From Prorocentrum cordatum (taxonomy: Eukaryota; Sar; Dinophyceae; Prorocentrales; Prorocentraceae): a stretch of DNA of 64,000 bases. Positions 33,149 to 43,823 of the stretch are shown here, one piece after another; the stretch's first letter is position 1; each line of letters starts with the position of its first letter. The notes under the pieces were generated by a model, which did no database searches, was not told where the DNA came from, and saw only the letters and a program-made list of their open reading frames with translations. The stretch lies in assembly GCA_963575745.1 (NCBI GenBank), contig CAUYUJ010014171.1:2003505-2067504 (forward strand), given 5' to 3'. Position numbers and translations under genes: made by a program.

Positions 33149-33430
33149 GTTTGGGCCTCCTGGCGCCCTCTTGGGGCGGAAGGCTCGGATTTTCGGTCCG
33201 TGGTCCCCCTCTTGGCCCCCTCGTGGGCCTGTCTTGGGGCCCTCTTGGGCCGTCTTGAGCGTCTCTTGGGTCGTCTTGGGGCCCTCTTGGGCTGTCTTGG
33301 GGCGCTCTTGGAGGCCTCTTGGGCCGTTCTGGGGCGCTCTTGGAGGCCTCTTAGGCCGTCTTCGAGCGTCGGAGAGCGGAAAAGGCGAGAAGGCCAAAAT
33401 CCTTCCAAAGCCGCCGTGAAGCTGATGATT
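33149..33430 (+). repeat. Filler segment duplicated at 52079-52365
   Basis: Shared from GCCTCCTGGCGCCCTCTTGG through GGCTCGGATTTTCGGTC to the island GGCGAGAAGGCCAAAATCC. The two copies sit in E10 and E19, which also share the family d 3' block, but the spacing between the blocks differs. Confidence 0.75.
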
Positions 33431-33645
33431 TTGGCCGCTCGGGCCCTCGGGGAAGCACGCTTGCAGGCCTCTTGTGCCGCCTGGGCGGCCTCTTGGAGCG
33501 CTCTTTGGGCGTCTCGGGGGCTCCTTGAGCTGTCTTGGGGGCCTCTTGGGGCCTCCGGAGCCTCTCTGGACCCGTCCGGGGCGTCTTTCAAACACCCCGC
33601 CCCCCGCCCGTCCCGCACGCACGGGGCCCTGCAATGTAGTAGAGA

Positions 33646-35060
33646 CTAGGGCTGACCCGCGGCCTTCTGGCCGCGGAATCTGCCCGCCATGGCGTGGACG
33701 TGGAAGCGGAGCGTCTCGGGGGCCTCGCGGGGGGGGAGGTTGGAGGGGACGGCATGGATGGAGGATGTGGCCGCTGGAGGGCGAGGTAGGCGAGGGATGC
33801 AGGCAAGCAGGCCTGAAGGCAGGAACGCGATGGTGGAGGCGGTATCAATGGACGCACACCCATGCACGACATGATGTAGCTGTTTCTCACGCCGCGCTTC
33901 GTAATAGTTTTTGCGGGGCGGGTCGCCGTGGTAATTGTATCTGCTCTTCGCCAGGGCCGAATGATAATTTCATCTGGTAGTGCGGTGAGAATGGGACTGG
34001 TGGGCGCGGCCTAAGAGGCCCGCAAGAAGGCGCCGAGACGGCCCAAGAAGTCTCCGGGACGGGCCAAGAGGCTTCCAAGACGGCCCAAGAGGGCCCCACG
34101 AACTCCCTAAGACGGGCCTCGATGCGAGGACACGAAGCGACCGTTCGAGCGCACCGCCCCCAAACGTCCCCAAAAAGCCTAGAGATGGCTCCCAGAGGGT
34201 CCAACAAGTCCCCAAGACGACGCTGGAAGTTGGACGCTCCTCAACAGGAAGCATTCAAGGCCTCTTGGGGGCCGTTTGGGGGCCGTTTTTCGTTCTCCTG
34301 GGGGTCTCTCGGGGCCCTCTTGGGCCATCTGGAGTGCCTCTTGGGCCGTCTTGGGGCCCTGTCGGGCCGTCTTGGGCGCCTCTCGGGCCATCTTGGGGCC
34401 GTCTTGGGGCCATCTTGGGCCGTTAGTGGGCGCTCTTCGGGTTGTCTTGGGTGTCTCTTGAGCCGTCTCGGGCGCCTCTGGAGCCATCCCGGGGCACTCG
34501 AGCCGTTTGGGGGCTCTCCTCGGGGCGTCTTGGGGCGCTCTTGGGGCCTTGTGTGGGCGCATGGGGGCCCAGGGCTCGGAATGTCATGGTTTTTCCCTGT
34601 TCTTTGGCCCCCTCTTGGGCCTGGCTTGGGCCTCTTGGGCCATCTTGGGGCTCACTGGGCCGTCTGGGGACGCGCTTGGAGGCCTGTTGGGCCGTCCTGG
34701 GGCGGTCTTGTGGGTCTCTGCGGCCGTCTTGGAGCGTCGGCTAGCCGAAAAGGCGAGAAGGCAAAACTCCTTCAAAAACCATTGAAGCATGAAGGATTTT
34801 GGCCTCTGGGGGCATGTTTCGGAGGACTGTGGGAGGCTCTTGGCGGCCTCTTGGGCCTTGTAGGGGGCCTCTAGTGCGCTCGTTGGAGCCTCTTATGGTC
34901 ACTTCGGCGCGTCTTTGGGCGGAGGAAGCGATCTGTGACGCTCGGGGGGGCAGGATCTTCGTTCAGGGGTGTCGAAAACATGGCCCGCCAGGGGGCGCAC
35001 TTGTGCACATGCGCTGTTGTGCCCCTCTGGCACGCGCTGATGTCCGCCATAGAGAAGAGA
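33646..35060 (-). mobile_element. Helitron-like module E11 (family a)
   Basis: 5' end TCTCTTCTCTATGG (35060); 3' end CTAG at 33646, hairpin CCGCGGCC/GGCCGCGG (33657-33676, loop TTCT). Family a 3' sequence to 34020, then a short reversed filler block (34020-34110) and plus-strand filler with an island near 34735. Followed on the right by two PPR units. Confidence 0.5.
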
Positions 35061-35270
35061 CGACGTTGGGCTCCAGCTTCGCCTCCCGCAGCTCGCTCAG
35101 CAGCGCCAGCGCCCGTTGCCACTGCTCGCCCTTCTCGCACGCGCTGATCCCAGCGCTGTAGCTGATGCCGTTAGGCTCCAGCTTCGCCTCCCGCACCCCG
35201 CTCAGCAGCGCCAGGGCCCACTGCCACTGCCCGCCCTTCTCGCACGCGCTGGTCCCAGCGTTGTAGCTAA
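35061..35270 (-). pseudogene. Two tandem PPR units, exactly 210 nt
   Basis: Minus strand encodes VSYNAGTSACEKGGQW...LLSGVREAKLEPNGI then SYSAGISACEKGEQW...LLSELREAKLEPNVV. Code residues are Asn5/Asn35 (C) and Ser5/Asn35 (A). The frame enters from VDGVHRSA across hairpin 35284-35298. Confidence 0.85.
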
Positions 35271-36469
35271 CTAGGGCAGACCTGTGGACTCCGTCCACGA
35301 CATCAGCTCGACGCGGCGAGGGGTCTCTGGGCAAGCGCGGGGGGGTGCGGCTGCAGGGCCGAAAGGCAATCATGATGGCGTCGGGCTCTCCTGTGTTCCT
35401 CAGCTGCTGCTGCTGCTGCTGCTGGGAGGTCCTGCTGCTTCCTCCCCCTCCTCCTCCTCCTCCTCCGCCTCCTCCTCCTCCTCTTCCACCTTCTTCTCCT
35501 CTTTCGCTGGATTCTCCATGCCCTCGGTCGGCAATCGTCGATCCTACGACGACTCTCCCCAACAGAGAAACATCGAAGGCCCTCGGAGCGTCCAACATTG
35601 TTCTTTTGTGCCTTCGATATGCCGGTCGCCTCTCGTCCGCTCCCCCCCTCCTGGAAGCAATTCTGAGGCCACTTAGGGCTTCGTGGGGGCCGTTTGGGGA
35701 TCTCTTGGGGCGTTTTTGCCTGCGATATGCCTGTCGCCTCTCGTCCGCTCCCCCGCTCCTGGAGGGAATTCTGAAGCCACTGAAGGCTTCGTGGGGGCCG
35801 TTTCGGAGCCTCTTCGGCCTTCGTTTGGGCCTCCCGGGGGGGCTCTTAGGGCCCTCTCGGGCCGTCTTGGGTGCCTCTTGGGCCGTCTTGGGGCCGTCTG
35901 AGGCCCGCCTCGGCGCCTCTTGGGCTGTCGTGGGCCGTCTTGGGCCGCTCCTGGGGTCGTCTTGGGTGCCTCTTGGGCCGTCTTGGGCGCCTCCTGGGCC
36001 GTCCTGGGGCCGTCCTGGGGCGTCTTGGGACCGTCTGGGGGCCCTCCTGGCCCGTCTTGGGGCTCTCTTGGGGTCCTCTTCGGCCGTCTTGGAGCGGTCG
36101 GGGGGGCTTCTTGGGCCGTCTTGGAGCGTCGGGAAGCCGACGAGGCGAGGAGGCCGAAAACATCGAAAAACACAGTAGAAATCGACGATTTCTGTCGCTC
36201 GGGGCCCTCTTGGGAGGCCTCTTGGGAGGCCTCTTCGGGCGTCTTGGACGCCTCTTGGGCCGCCTGGGGCGAATCTCGGGCGTCTTGGGCCCATCTTTAA
36301 GCGTGCCGGGGCTCTCCGGGGCCGTCTTGGGGGCTTCTGGGGGCCCTCTCGACATGTCCTGGGGCCTGCCTGGGCGGCCCGGGGCGGCCCGGGGCCAGCC
36401 CGGGGCGGTTTCGGTGCATTGGGGCCTGCGCCCTTCTGGCACGCACTGGGCCCTGCAATGTAGTAGAGA
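35271..36469 (-). mobile_element. Helitron-like module E12 (family b, 1.2 kb)
   Basis: 5' end TCTCTACTACATTGC (36469), 3' end CTAG at 35271, hairpin GTGGAC/GTCCAC (35284-35298, loop TCC). It is a near-identical tandem copy of E13 from end to end. Contains CTG and CTC tracts, a 119-bp doublet with CCTTCGATATGCCxGTCGCC, and filler with an island near 36130. Confidence 0.6.
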
Positions 36470-37713
36470 CTAGGGCAGACCTGTGGACTCCGTCCACGAC
36501 ATCAGCTCGACGTGGCGAGGGGTCTCTGGGCAAGCGCGGGGGGGTGCGGCTGCAGGGCCGAAAGGCAATCATGATGGCGTCGGGCTCCAGGACCTCCTGC
36601 TCTCCTGTGTTCCTCAGCTGCTGCTGCTGCTGCTCGGAGGTCCTGCTGCTTCCTCCCCCTCCTCCTCCTCCTCCGCCTCCTCCTCCTCCTCCTCCTCCTC
36701 CTCCTCTTCCACCTTCTTCTCCTCTTTCGCTGGATTCTCCATGCCCTCGGTCGGCAATCGTCGATCCTACGACGACTCTCCCCAACAGAGAAACATCGAA
36801 GGCCCTCGGAGCGTCCAACATTGTTCTTTTGTGCCTTCGATATGCCGGTCGCCTCTCGTCCGCTCCCCCCCTCCTGGAAGCAATTCTGAGGCCACTTAGG
36901 GCTTCGTGGGGGCCGTTTGGGGATCTCTTGGGGCGTTTTTGCCTGCGATATGCCTGTCGCCTCTCGTCCGCTCCCCCGCTCCTGGAGGGAATTCTGAAGC
37001 CACTGAAGGCTTCGTGGGGCCGTTTCGGAGCCTCTTCGGCCTTCTTTTGGGCCTCCCGGGGGGGCTCTTAGGGCCCTCTCGGGCCGTCTTGGGTGCCTCT
37101 TGGGCCGTCTTGGGGCCGTCTGAGGCCCGCCTCGGCGCCTCTTGGGCTGTCTTGGGCCGTCTTGGGCCGCTCCTGGGGCCGTCTTGGGTGCCTCTTGGGC
37201 CGTCTTGGGCGCCTCCTGGGCCGTCCTGGGGCCGTCCTGAAGCGTCTTGGGACCGTCTTGGGGCCCTCCTGGCCCGTCTTGGGGCTCTCTTGGGGGCCTC
37301 TTCGGCCGTCTTGGAGCGGTCTTGGGGACCTCTTGGGCCGTCTTGGAGCGTCGGGAGGCCGAAAAGGCGAGAAGGCCGAAACCATCGGAAAACACAATGG
37401 AAATCGACGTTTTTTGCTGATCGGGGCCCTCTTGGGAGGCCTCTTGGGAGGCCTCTGGGGGCGTCTTGGAGGCCTGTGGAGCCGTCTTGGGCCAATCTCG
37501 GGCGTCTTGGGCCCATCTTGGGGCGTGCCAGGGCCCTCCGAGGCCGTCTTGGGGGATTTTTGGGGCCCTCTTGGCGTGTCTTGGGGGATTTTTGGGGCCC
37601 TCTTGACGTGTCTTGGGGCCTCCCTGGGCGGCCCGGGGCCAGCCCGGGGCGGTTTCGGTGCATTGGGGCCTGCGCCCTTCTGGCACGCACTGGGCCCTGC
37701 AATGTAGTAGAGA
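36470..37713 (-). mobile_element. Helitron-like module E13 (family b, 1.2 kb)
   Basis: 5' end TCTCTACTACATTGC (37713), 3' end CTAG at 36470, hairpin GTGGAC/GTCCAC (36483-36497, loop TCC). Sequence, order and both termini match E12; differences are mainly in triplet-repeat length and a few short indels. No host base separates the two copies. Confidence 0.6.
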
Positions 37714-37827
37714 CTAGGGCTGACCCGTGGACTACCGTCCACGAATTCCAAAGGATTGAGCGTGCGCTCGTTGCTGCTTATTGCTTCAGGGTGCGTTGTT
37801 TGCTTGATGATCCTGACGGCGTCTGGA

Positions 37828-37833
37828 GCAGCG

Positions 37834-37895
<62 letters not shown>
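37828..37895. repeat. (CAG)n tract
   Basis: Nearly pure AGC/CAG run, poly-Ala on both strands in one frame. Confidence 0.95.
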
Positions 37896-37898
<3 letters not shown>

Positions 37899-37994
37899 TC
37901 CAGCACCATCGGCAGTAGCAGCAGCAACAGCTGCAGCAGCCGCTCCAGCAACAACAGAAGCAACGCGGACCTCCAGGGGCCTCCTGGGGGCCTT

Positions 37995-38084
37995 CTCGTC
38001 CTCGTCCTCCTCGTCCTCGTCCTCGTCCTCGGCCTCGGCGGCGTCGTCTTCGTCGTCGTCGTCGTCGTCGTCGTCGTCTTCGTG

Positions 38085-38140
<56 letters not shown>

Positions 38141-38165
38141 GTCGGCGTCGTCGTCGTCGGCCTCG

Positions 38166-38205
<40 letters not shown>

Positions 38206-38208
38206 GGT

Positions 38209-38276
<68 letters not shown>

Positions 38277-38427
38277 GGTCGTTGTCGTCGTTCTCGCAAT
38301 CGGCGAAGTCGTCGTCGTCGTCCTCGGCTTCGGCGTCGTTGTGGTCGCAGTTGTCCTCCTTGTTGCGCCGTCGTCGTCGTCGCCGTCGTCGTCGTTGTCG
38401 TCGTCACGTCGTCGTCGTCGTCGTCGT

Positions 38428-38501
<74 letters not shown>

Positions 38502-38505
38502 GGGG
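37995..38505. repeat. (GTC/CGT)n tract, ~500 bp
   Basis: Long run of CGT/GTC triplets with CTC, TTC and GGC interruptions, ending in a pure CGT run of about 70 bp. Confidence 0.95.
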
Positions 38506-38788
38506 GCCCGCATCGGTGGCGCGCGCCCCGGTCGGCGCGTCTCGCCGCGAGCTCGGCGGCAATGCTGCAAGAAGGTCGCGGCAATGACGGCAGGCGGGGG
38601 CGCAGCTGGGTCCGGAGGCGGCGGGGAACGCGGCAGTGATGGCAGGCGGCGAGGTTGGCGGCCAGAGGTGAGAAGGCCGAGAGAAGTGGGAAGGGCAGGA
38701 CGGGGACAGCGAGGCAGAAGGGGGGGCAGGGATGGAGGGGCGGCGGGGTCCAGCCAGGCGGTGCAGCACGAGGCGGAGGGAGACCAAC

Positions 38789-38856
<68 letters not shown>
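38789..38856. repeat. (CAG)n tract
   Basis: Second CAG tract of the same module, about the same length as the first. Confidence 0.95.
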
Positions 38857-38857
<1 letters not shown>

Positions 38858-38940
38858 GGCAGCAACAGCAGCCGCAGGAACAGGGGGGCGCGAGCAAGGG
38901 GCGGGGAGGAGGAAGGCGAGGGGGAACGCGCGTTTGGCAT

Positions 38941-39097
38941 GGAGAAAACCGTACCCCACACCTCTTGGGACACGCTCCGTGCGGGAGGGGTCCACAGAAA
39001 GGGGGCCTGGGACGTCTGCGGGTGGTCCAAGCAGGGCTTTTTTGCATCCCCTCCCAGGCGATGCGTGTCCCAAGAGGTATGCGGTGTGGTTTTTTCC
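38941..39097. mobile_element. Inverted-repeat element, ~35-bp arms
   Basis: Left arm 38941-38975 contains ACACCTCTTGGGACACGC; right arm 39063-39097 starts GCGTGTCCCAAGAGGT and ends TTTTTTCC. About 28 of 35 positions pair. The size of about 157 bp suggests a miniature element inside E14. No target duplication identified. Confidence 0.5.
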
Positions 39098-39775
39098 GAT
39101 CAGGGGCGATGCTTCGGAGCAGGAAGGCACAAGGCACGCTGGCTGCGCAAGGGTGGATGGGCCGACGTGTCCTGGGCCTTCTGGGGGCCTCTGGGGGCCT
39201 CTTGGGGGCGTCTTGGAGCTTTGCTGGCCGTGGAGGGGCCCGGAGGGGGGGAAGCGCTCGGGGGGGGAAGCGCTCCGAACTGGACCCTCTTGGGCGTCCC
39301 TTGAAGCTGTCTGGGTGGGTTCTTGGGCCGTCTTGGGAGCCCCAGGAGCTCGATCGGGGGCCTCTGGGGCCGTCTTGGGGACTCTCTTGGAGGCCTCCCA
39401 GGCAGCATGGGCCCGATTTCGGACGCCCGCGGTGCCGTGGTGGGCGTCTTGGGGCGGGCGGGAGGAGCACCACTGGAAACGTCAAAAACCCCAGAGAAGA
39501 TCGATAGTTTTGCGGCCTCGGGGCCCTCGTGGAGGTTGGGAGCTCTGCGGGATCTCGCGGGGGCCCTCCGAGCCCGTCCTGGGGCCCTCTCGGGCTCGCT
39601 GGGGAGCTTCCGGGAGACTCTCGAGGCCTCCGCGTCGGGACCCTCATGGCCCGTCCCGGGGCTGTCCCGGGCCGAGACGGCGTCACCCCACCACGGGCGG
39701 GGCCCCCGGGGCGCCGCCGCGGGTGACCATCGCTTGCCCTTCTCGCACGCGCCATGCCCAGTATTGTAGTATAGA

Positions 39776-39880
39776 TGACGTCGGGCTCCAGCTTCGCCTC
39801 CCACATCTCGCTCAGCAGCGCTAGCGCCCGCTGCCACTGCTCGCCCTTCTCGCACGCGCTGATCCCAGCGTTGTAGCTGA
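39776..39880 (-). pseudogene. Isolated PPR unit, exactly 105 nt
   Basis: Minus strand encodes LVSYNAGISACEKGEQW then QRALALLSEMWEAKLEPDVI, with Asn5/Asp35 (U). The frame enters from VDFIHGFT across hairpin 39892-39910 and continues into E14 as YTTILGMARARR. In the +1 frame that last stretch is YYNTGHGACEKG, a second PPR start. Boundaries GTCA|TCTATACTAC and CTAG|TCAGC. Confidence 0.85.
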
Positions 39881-41883
39881 CTAGTGTGAACCCGTGGATG
39901 AAATCCACGGCGTGCTGAGCCTGGGACTCGCACACCGTTGGTAACCATCTCGTCGACATTGAACAGCTCTGGCGTCCCTTGGGCGGTAGGGGCGACATTC
40001 GGAGGCACATGTGACGGTCACGTTTGAGGGCAATGGTTGGGCGCTGTGCAGGGGCCACGTTTGGGGGCGCCTGGGGGCTACGCGTGGGGGTGACGTTCGG
40101 GGGCCACGCTTACTGGGGCGGTAGGGGCGACTTGCAGAGGCTTTGTGTGGGGGCCGCCTTTGGGGGTCCCGTTTGGGGGCCACGCGGGGCCGACGTTTAC
40201 AGGCCACGTCTGGGGGCCACCCCGGAAAGCAGTCGGGGAGCCCCGGGGGCACTGACCTGGAAGCGTGAAAAGATATGGGTTTTTGCTAATCGCGCCGGGC
40301 CTAGGCGCGATTAGCAAAAACACAAGGGTTTTCAAGCACAGTCAGAGTGAGGGGGGCACTTTTGCGGGCCTCGATCGGTTGGGGGCCGCGAAGGGAGGTC
40401 TTGGGGCCATCTTGGGGGTCTCGGGCCGTCTCGGAGGTCGCTTTGGGCTCTCTTGGGCGGCACTTGGGGCCCAGTTGTCGCTGTCTTCTGCGTGACTTGA
40501 AACTTTCTTGGGCTGTCTTGGGGCCTTCTTCGGCGGTCTTTGGCCTTCTTAGGCCATGTGAAGGCCATCCTCGGGTTCAGTTGGGCGGTCTAGGGGTGAT
40601 CTGAGAAGGTCCTGGGGCCGTGAAGGGCCGTTCGTGTCCCGAAATGGCGGGGAGAGCAAGAATCCTCCCAAACCTGCGGGAAACGGTAATTGGTGCTCTT
40701 TGGCGCTGTCCACGGGGCCCTCGAGGCACGTCTCTGAGGCATTTCGAGGCCGTCGTGGGGCTCTGGCCGGATCGGCTTCGGCTCTCTTGGGCGTCTTTGG
40801 GGCCGTCTTGGAACGATGTGGGGGTCCGGGAGCCGTCGGGGAGCGCCAGGGGCGTCCTGGGGCCGTCGGGGAGCGGCTCAGAGCTCTGGCAGGTCGAAGC
40901 CAGCAGAAGCGAGAGAACAGCGGTGAGGCCCCCGATGCAGCCAAGGGGTGCGGGTGCTGGGATACGTAGGGCCCCCGAACCGGCTGTAGTGGCCTGCGGG
41001 CAGTCTCGCCGCGGGCCTGGGTAATGGGTAAGAGATCTCGTGGATGTTGGTTGGGATCTCGTGGTTGGCCTCTGGGGAGCCTCTGGGAGACAGTTTGGGG
41101 GCTTCTTGGTAGCAGTTTGGGGGCGTCTTGGGGCCTCTTGGGCCCTCTTTTGGGGCCTCTTGGGAGCCTTTTGGGGCGCTTGGCGGCCTCTGGGGGGCCT
41201 CTTGGAGCCTATTTAGGGCGTCCTGGGGCCTCCTGGGGATGTCTTGGGAGCGTCCCGGCGTTTCTTTGGGGCGTCTTGGGGCTTCCTGGGCGCCTCTTGG
41301 GGTGGAGGCCTCGATTTTTCGGTTCCGGGTCCCTGTCTTGGGCCTCTCTTGGGGCCTTCTTGGGGCCCTCTTGGGTCGTCTTGGGCGACTCTTGGGCCGT
41401 CTTGGGGCCCTCTTGGGCCGTCTTCGGGCCGTCTTGAAGGCCTCTTGGGCCGTCTTGGAACTGTCTTGGGGGCCTCTTGGGCGGCCGTGGAGCGTCGGAA
41501 AGCCGAAAAAGCGAGAAGGCCAGAAACTTTGAAAAAAAAATGGAAATCAACGATTTTGGCTTCTGCGGCCCCTCTTGGAGGTGCACTTCGAGCGCTGTGA
41601 GGGCCTCGTGGAGGCGTCTCGGGCCGTCTTGAAGGCGTCTTGAAGCCATCGTAAGCGTCTCGGACACTCTTGGACCGTCTTGGGCCGTCTTCGGGACCTC
41701 CTGGGGCCGTCTTGGAGCGATCTGGGAATCCTGGATCAGTCCGCGAGCGGTCCGGGGGCCTCCTGGGCCCGTCGGGCAGCGGCCCGGAGGCTCTCCGGGC
41801 GGCCCGCGAGCTCTCTGGGCGGCCCAAGGCGTTGCCACTGCTTGACCTTCTCGCGCGCGCTTCGCCCGGAATTGTAGTACAGA
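39881..41883 (-). mobile_element. Helitron-like module E15 (family f)
   Basis: 5' end TCTGTACTACAATTCC (41883), 3' end CTAG at 39881, hairpin CCGTGGAT/ATCCACGG (39892-39910, loop GAA). Contains a GGGGCCACGTTTGGGGG-type repeat (40020-40250), the hairpin 40280-40320, and from about 40930 the block shared with E6 and E16 up to the 5' terminus. Abuts E16 directly. Confidence 0.55.
40280..40320. repeat. GCTAATCGCG hairpin, copy 2
   Basis: Arms TTTTTGCTAATCGCGCC (40280-40296) and GGCGCGATTAGCAAAAA (40304-40320), a perfect 17-bp stem with a 7-nt loop. Confidence 0.85.
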
Positions 41884-41977
41884 CTAGTGTGAACCCGTGG
41901 GAAATCCACGGCCCGCAGGTCCAGGCATTGGTCCCGAACGCGCACGTGTCGGAAGCGCGGGAAGCGTCAAAAGTAAG

Positions 41978-42024
41978 GTGTTTTTGCTACTCGCGCGAGG
42001 CCTGGGCGCGATTAGCAGAAACAC
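41978..42024. repeat. GCTAATCGCG hairpin, copy 3
   Basis: Arms 41978-41996 and 42006-42024 pair except at about two positions (GCTACTCGCGC opposite GCGCGATTAGC). Confidence 0.65.
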
Positions 42025-42560
42025 ATAGGTTTTCAGACGCAATTAGAGTAATGGGGGCCCCAACGATCTTACAGAGTCCCTGTGCGCGAGAAGTTCGATG
42101 TGGGGGGTGGACGCGTGGGGGCCAGAGTTGGGCGCTACGTTGGGGGGCCTCGTTTGAGGTCTCGTCAGGGGGTCATGGTTGGGGGCAACGTTCGCGGCCC
42201 TGCCGGGGGCCATATTTGGGGGCCGCGTGCGGGGTTCGGGGGCACATGTGACGGTCGCGTTTGAGGGTGTGGGGTTCGGGGGCAGATGTGACGGTCACGT
42301 TTGAGGGCAATGGTTGGGGGCTGTGCGTGTTGGGGCCACGTTTGGGGGCGCCTGGGGGCTACGCGTGGGGTTGACGTTCGGGGGCCACGCTTACTGGGGC
42401 GGTAGGGGCGACCTTCGGAGGCTTTGTATGGGGGCCACCTTTGGGGGTCCCGTTTGGAGGCCGCGCGTGGGGCCGATGTGTAAGGGGCCACGTCCAGGGG
42501 CGATCTCAGAAAGCAGTCGGGGAGCCCCGGGGGCACTGACCTGGAAGCGTGAAAAGGAAT

Positions 42561-42607
42561 GGGTTTTTGCTAATCGCGCTGGGGCTGGGCGCGATCAGCC
42601 CAAACTC
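42561..42607. repeat. GCTAATCGCG hairpin, copy 4
   Basis: Arms 42561-42579 and 42589-42607. The right arm (GCGCGATCAGCCCAAACTC) has several unmatched changes, so this copy is eroding. Confidence 0.6.
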
Positions 42608-43718
42608 AAGAGTTTTCAGGCACTGTCAGAGTGAAGGGGCCACGTTAGCGGGCCCGCGCGGGGTGGTCCTGGGGCCATCTCGGGGGTCTCGGGCCGTCGA
42701 GATGGCCGTCTCGAGAGCTCTGGCAGGTCGAAGCCAGCAGAACCGAGAGAACAGCGGTGAGGCCCCCGATGCAGCCAAGGGGTGCGGGTGCTGGGATACG
42801 TAGGGCCCCCGAACCGGCTGTAGTGGCCTGCGGGCAGTCTCGCCGCGGGCCTGGGTAATGGGTAAGAGATCTCGTGGATGTTGGTTGGGATCTCGTGGTT
42901 GGCCTCTGGGGAGCCTCTGGGAGACAGTTTGGGGGCTTCTTGGTAGCAGTTTGGGGGCGTCTTGGGGCCTCTTGGGTCCTCTTTTGGAGCCTATGGGGAG
43001 CCTTTTGGGGCGCTTGGCGGCCTCTGGGGGGCCTCTTGGAGCCTATTTAGGGCGTCCGGGGGTCTCCTGGGGATGTCTTGGGAGCGTCCCGGCGTTTCTT
43101 TGGGGCGTCTTGGGGCTTCCTGGGGGCCACTTGGGGTGGAGGCCTCGATTTTTCGGTTCTGGGTCCTGGTCTTGGGCCTCTCTTGGGGCCTTCTTGGGGC
43201 CCTCTTGGGCCGTCTTGGGCGACTCTTGGGCCGTCTTGGGGCCCTCTTGGGCCGTCTTGGGGCCGTCTTGAAGGCCTCTTGGGCCGTCTTGGAACGGTCT
43301 TGGGGGCCTCTTGAACGGCCGTGGAGCGTCGGACAGCCGAAAAAGCGAGAAGGCCAGAAACATTCAAGAAAACGTAGAAAATCAACGATGTTGGCTTCTG
43401 CGGCCCCTCTTGGAGGTGCACTTCGAGCGCTCTGGGGGCCTCGTGGAGGCGTCTCGGGCCGTCTTGAAGGCGTCTTGAAGCCATCGTAAGCGTCTCGGAT
43501 ACACTCTTAGACCGTCTTGGGCCGTCTTCGGGACCTCCTGAGGCCGTCTTGGGGCGATCTGGGAATCCTGGATGAGCCCGCGAGCGGTCCGGGGGCCTCC
43601 CGGGCCCGTCGGGCAGCGGCCCGGAGGCTCTCCGGGCGGCCCGCGAGCTCTCTGGGCGGTCCGGGGCTGCAGCTGCTTGTGCTTCTCGCGCGCGCTTCGC
43701 CCGGAAGTGTAGTACAGA

Positions 43719-43823
43719 TGACGTCGGGCTCCAGCTTCGCCTCCCACATCTCGCTCAGCAGCGCCCGCGCCCGCTGCCACTGCTCGCCCTTCTCGCACGC
43801 GCTGATCCCAGCGTTATAGCTGA
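43719..43823 (-). pseudogene. Isolated PPR unit, exactly 105 nt
   Basis: Minus strand encodes LVSYNAGISACEKGEQW then QRARALLSEMWEAKLEPDVI, Asn5/Asp35 (U). Enters from RPERRGSA across the hairpin 43836-43853. Boundaries GTCA|TCTGTACTAC and CTAG|TCAGC. Confidence 0.85.

Larger units (their letters stand above)
32085..33645 (-). mobile_element. Helitron-like module E10 (family d)
   Basis: 5' end TCTCTACTACATTGC (33645); 3' end CTAG at 32085 with an eroded hairpin CGCGGA/TCCACG (32098-32114). The 3' 990 bp are shared with E19 at 50373-51410. A plus-strand frame containing DIFLEWFSEERRRLYRKST is present in both copies, but their differences are mostly amino-acid changing, so I do not call a gene. 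Abuts E9 and E11. Confidence 0.5.
37714..39775 (-). mobile_element. Helitron-like module E14
   Basis: 5' end TCTATACTACAATAC (39775), the clearest match to the Helitron 5' consensus TCTMTAYTAM; 3' end CTAG at 37714, hairpin CGTGGAC/GTCCACG (37726-37743, loop TACC). The body has CAG, GTC and CAG triplet tracts and the inverted-repeat element 38941-39097, then filler. The longest open frame of the window (minus, 37068-40058) runs across this module but consists of repeat translations. Confidence 0.5.
41884..43718 (-). mobile_element. Helitron-like module E16 (family e)
   Basis: 5' end TCTGTACTACACTTCC (43718), 3' end CTAG at 41884, hairpin CCGTGG/CCACGG (41895-41911). The sequence GCCCGCAGGTCCAGGC beside the hairpin is shared with E6. 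Carries two GCTAATCGCG hairpins (41978-42024, 42561-42607) and the block shared with E6 and E15 from about 42770. Confidence 0.55.

Noticed and set aside
37068-40058. Minus-strand open frame of 996 codons, the longest in the window
   Set aside because: It runs through CAG, GTC and CAG microsatellites, filler and two module junctions. Its translation is poly-Thr/Arg/Cys/Ala and PRRPQ-type filler with two PPR traces. Stop codons are rare in such composition, and neighbouring copies of the same filler are open in several frames.
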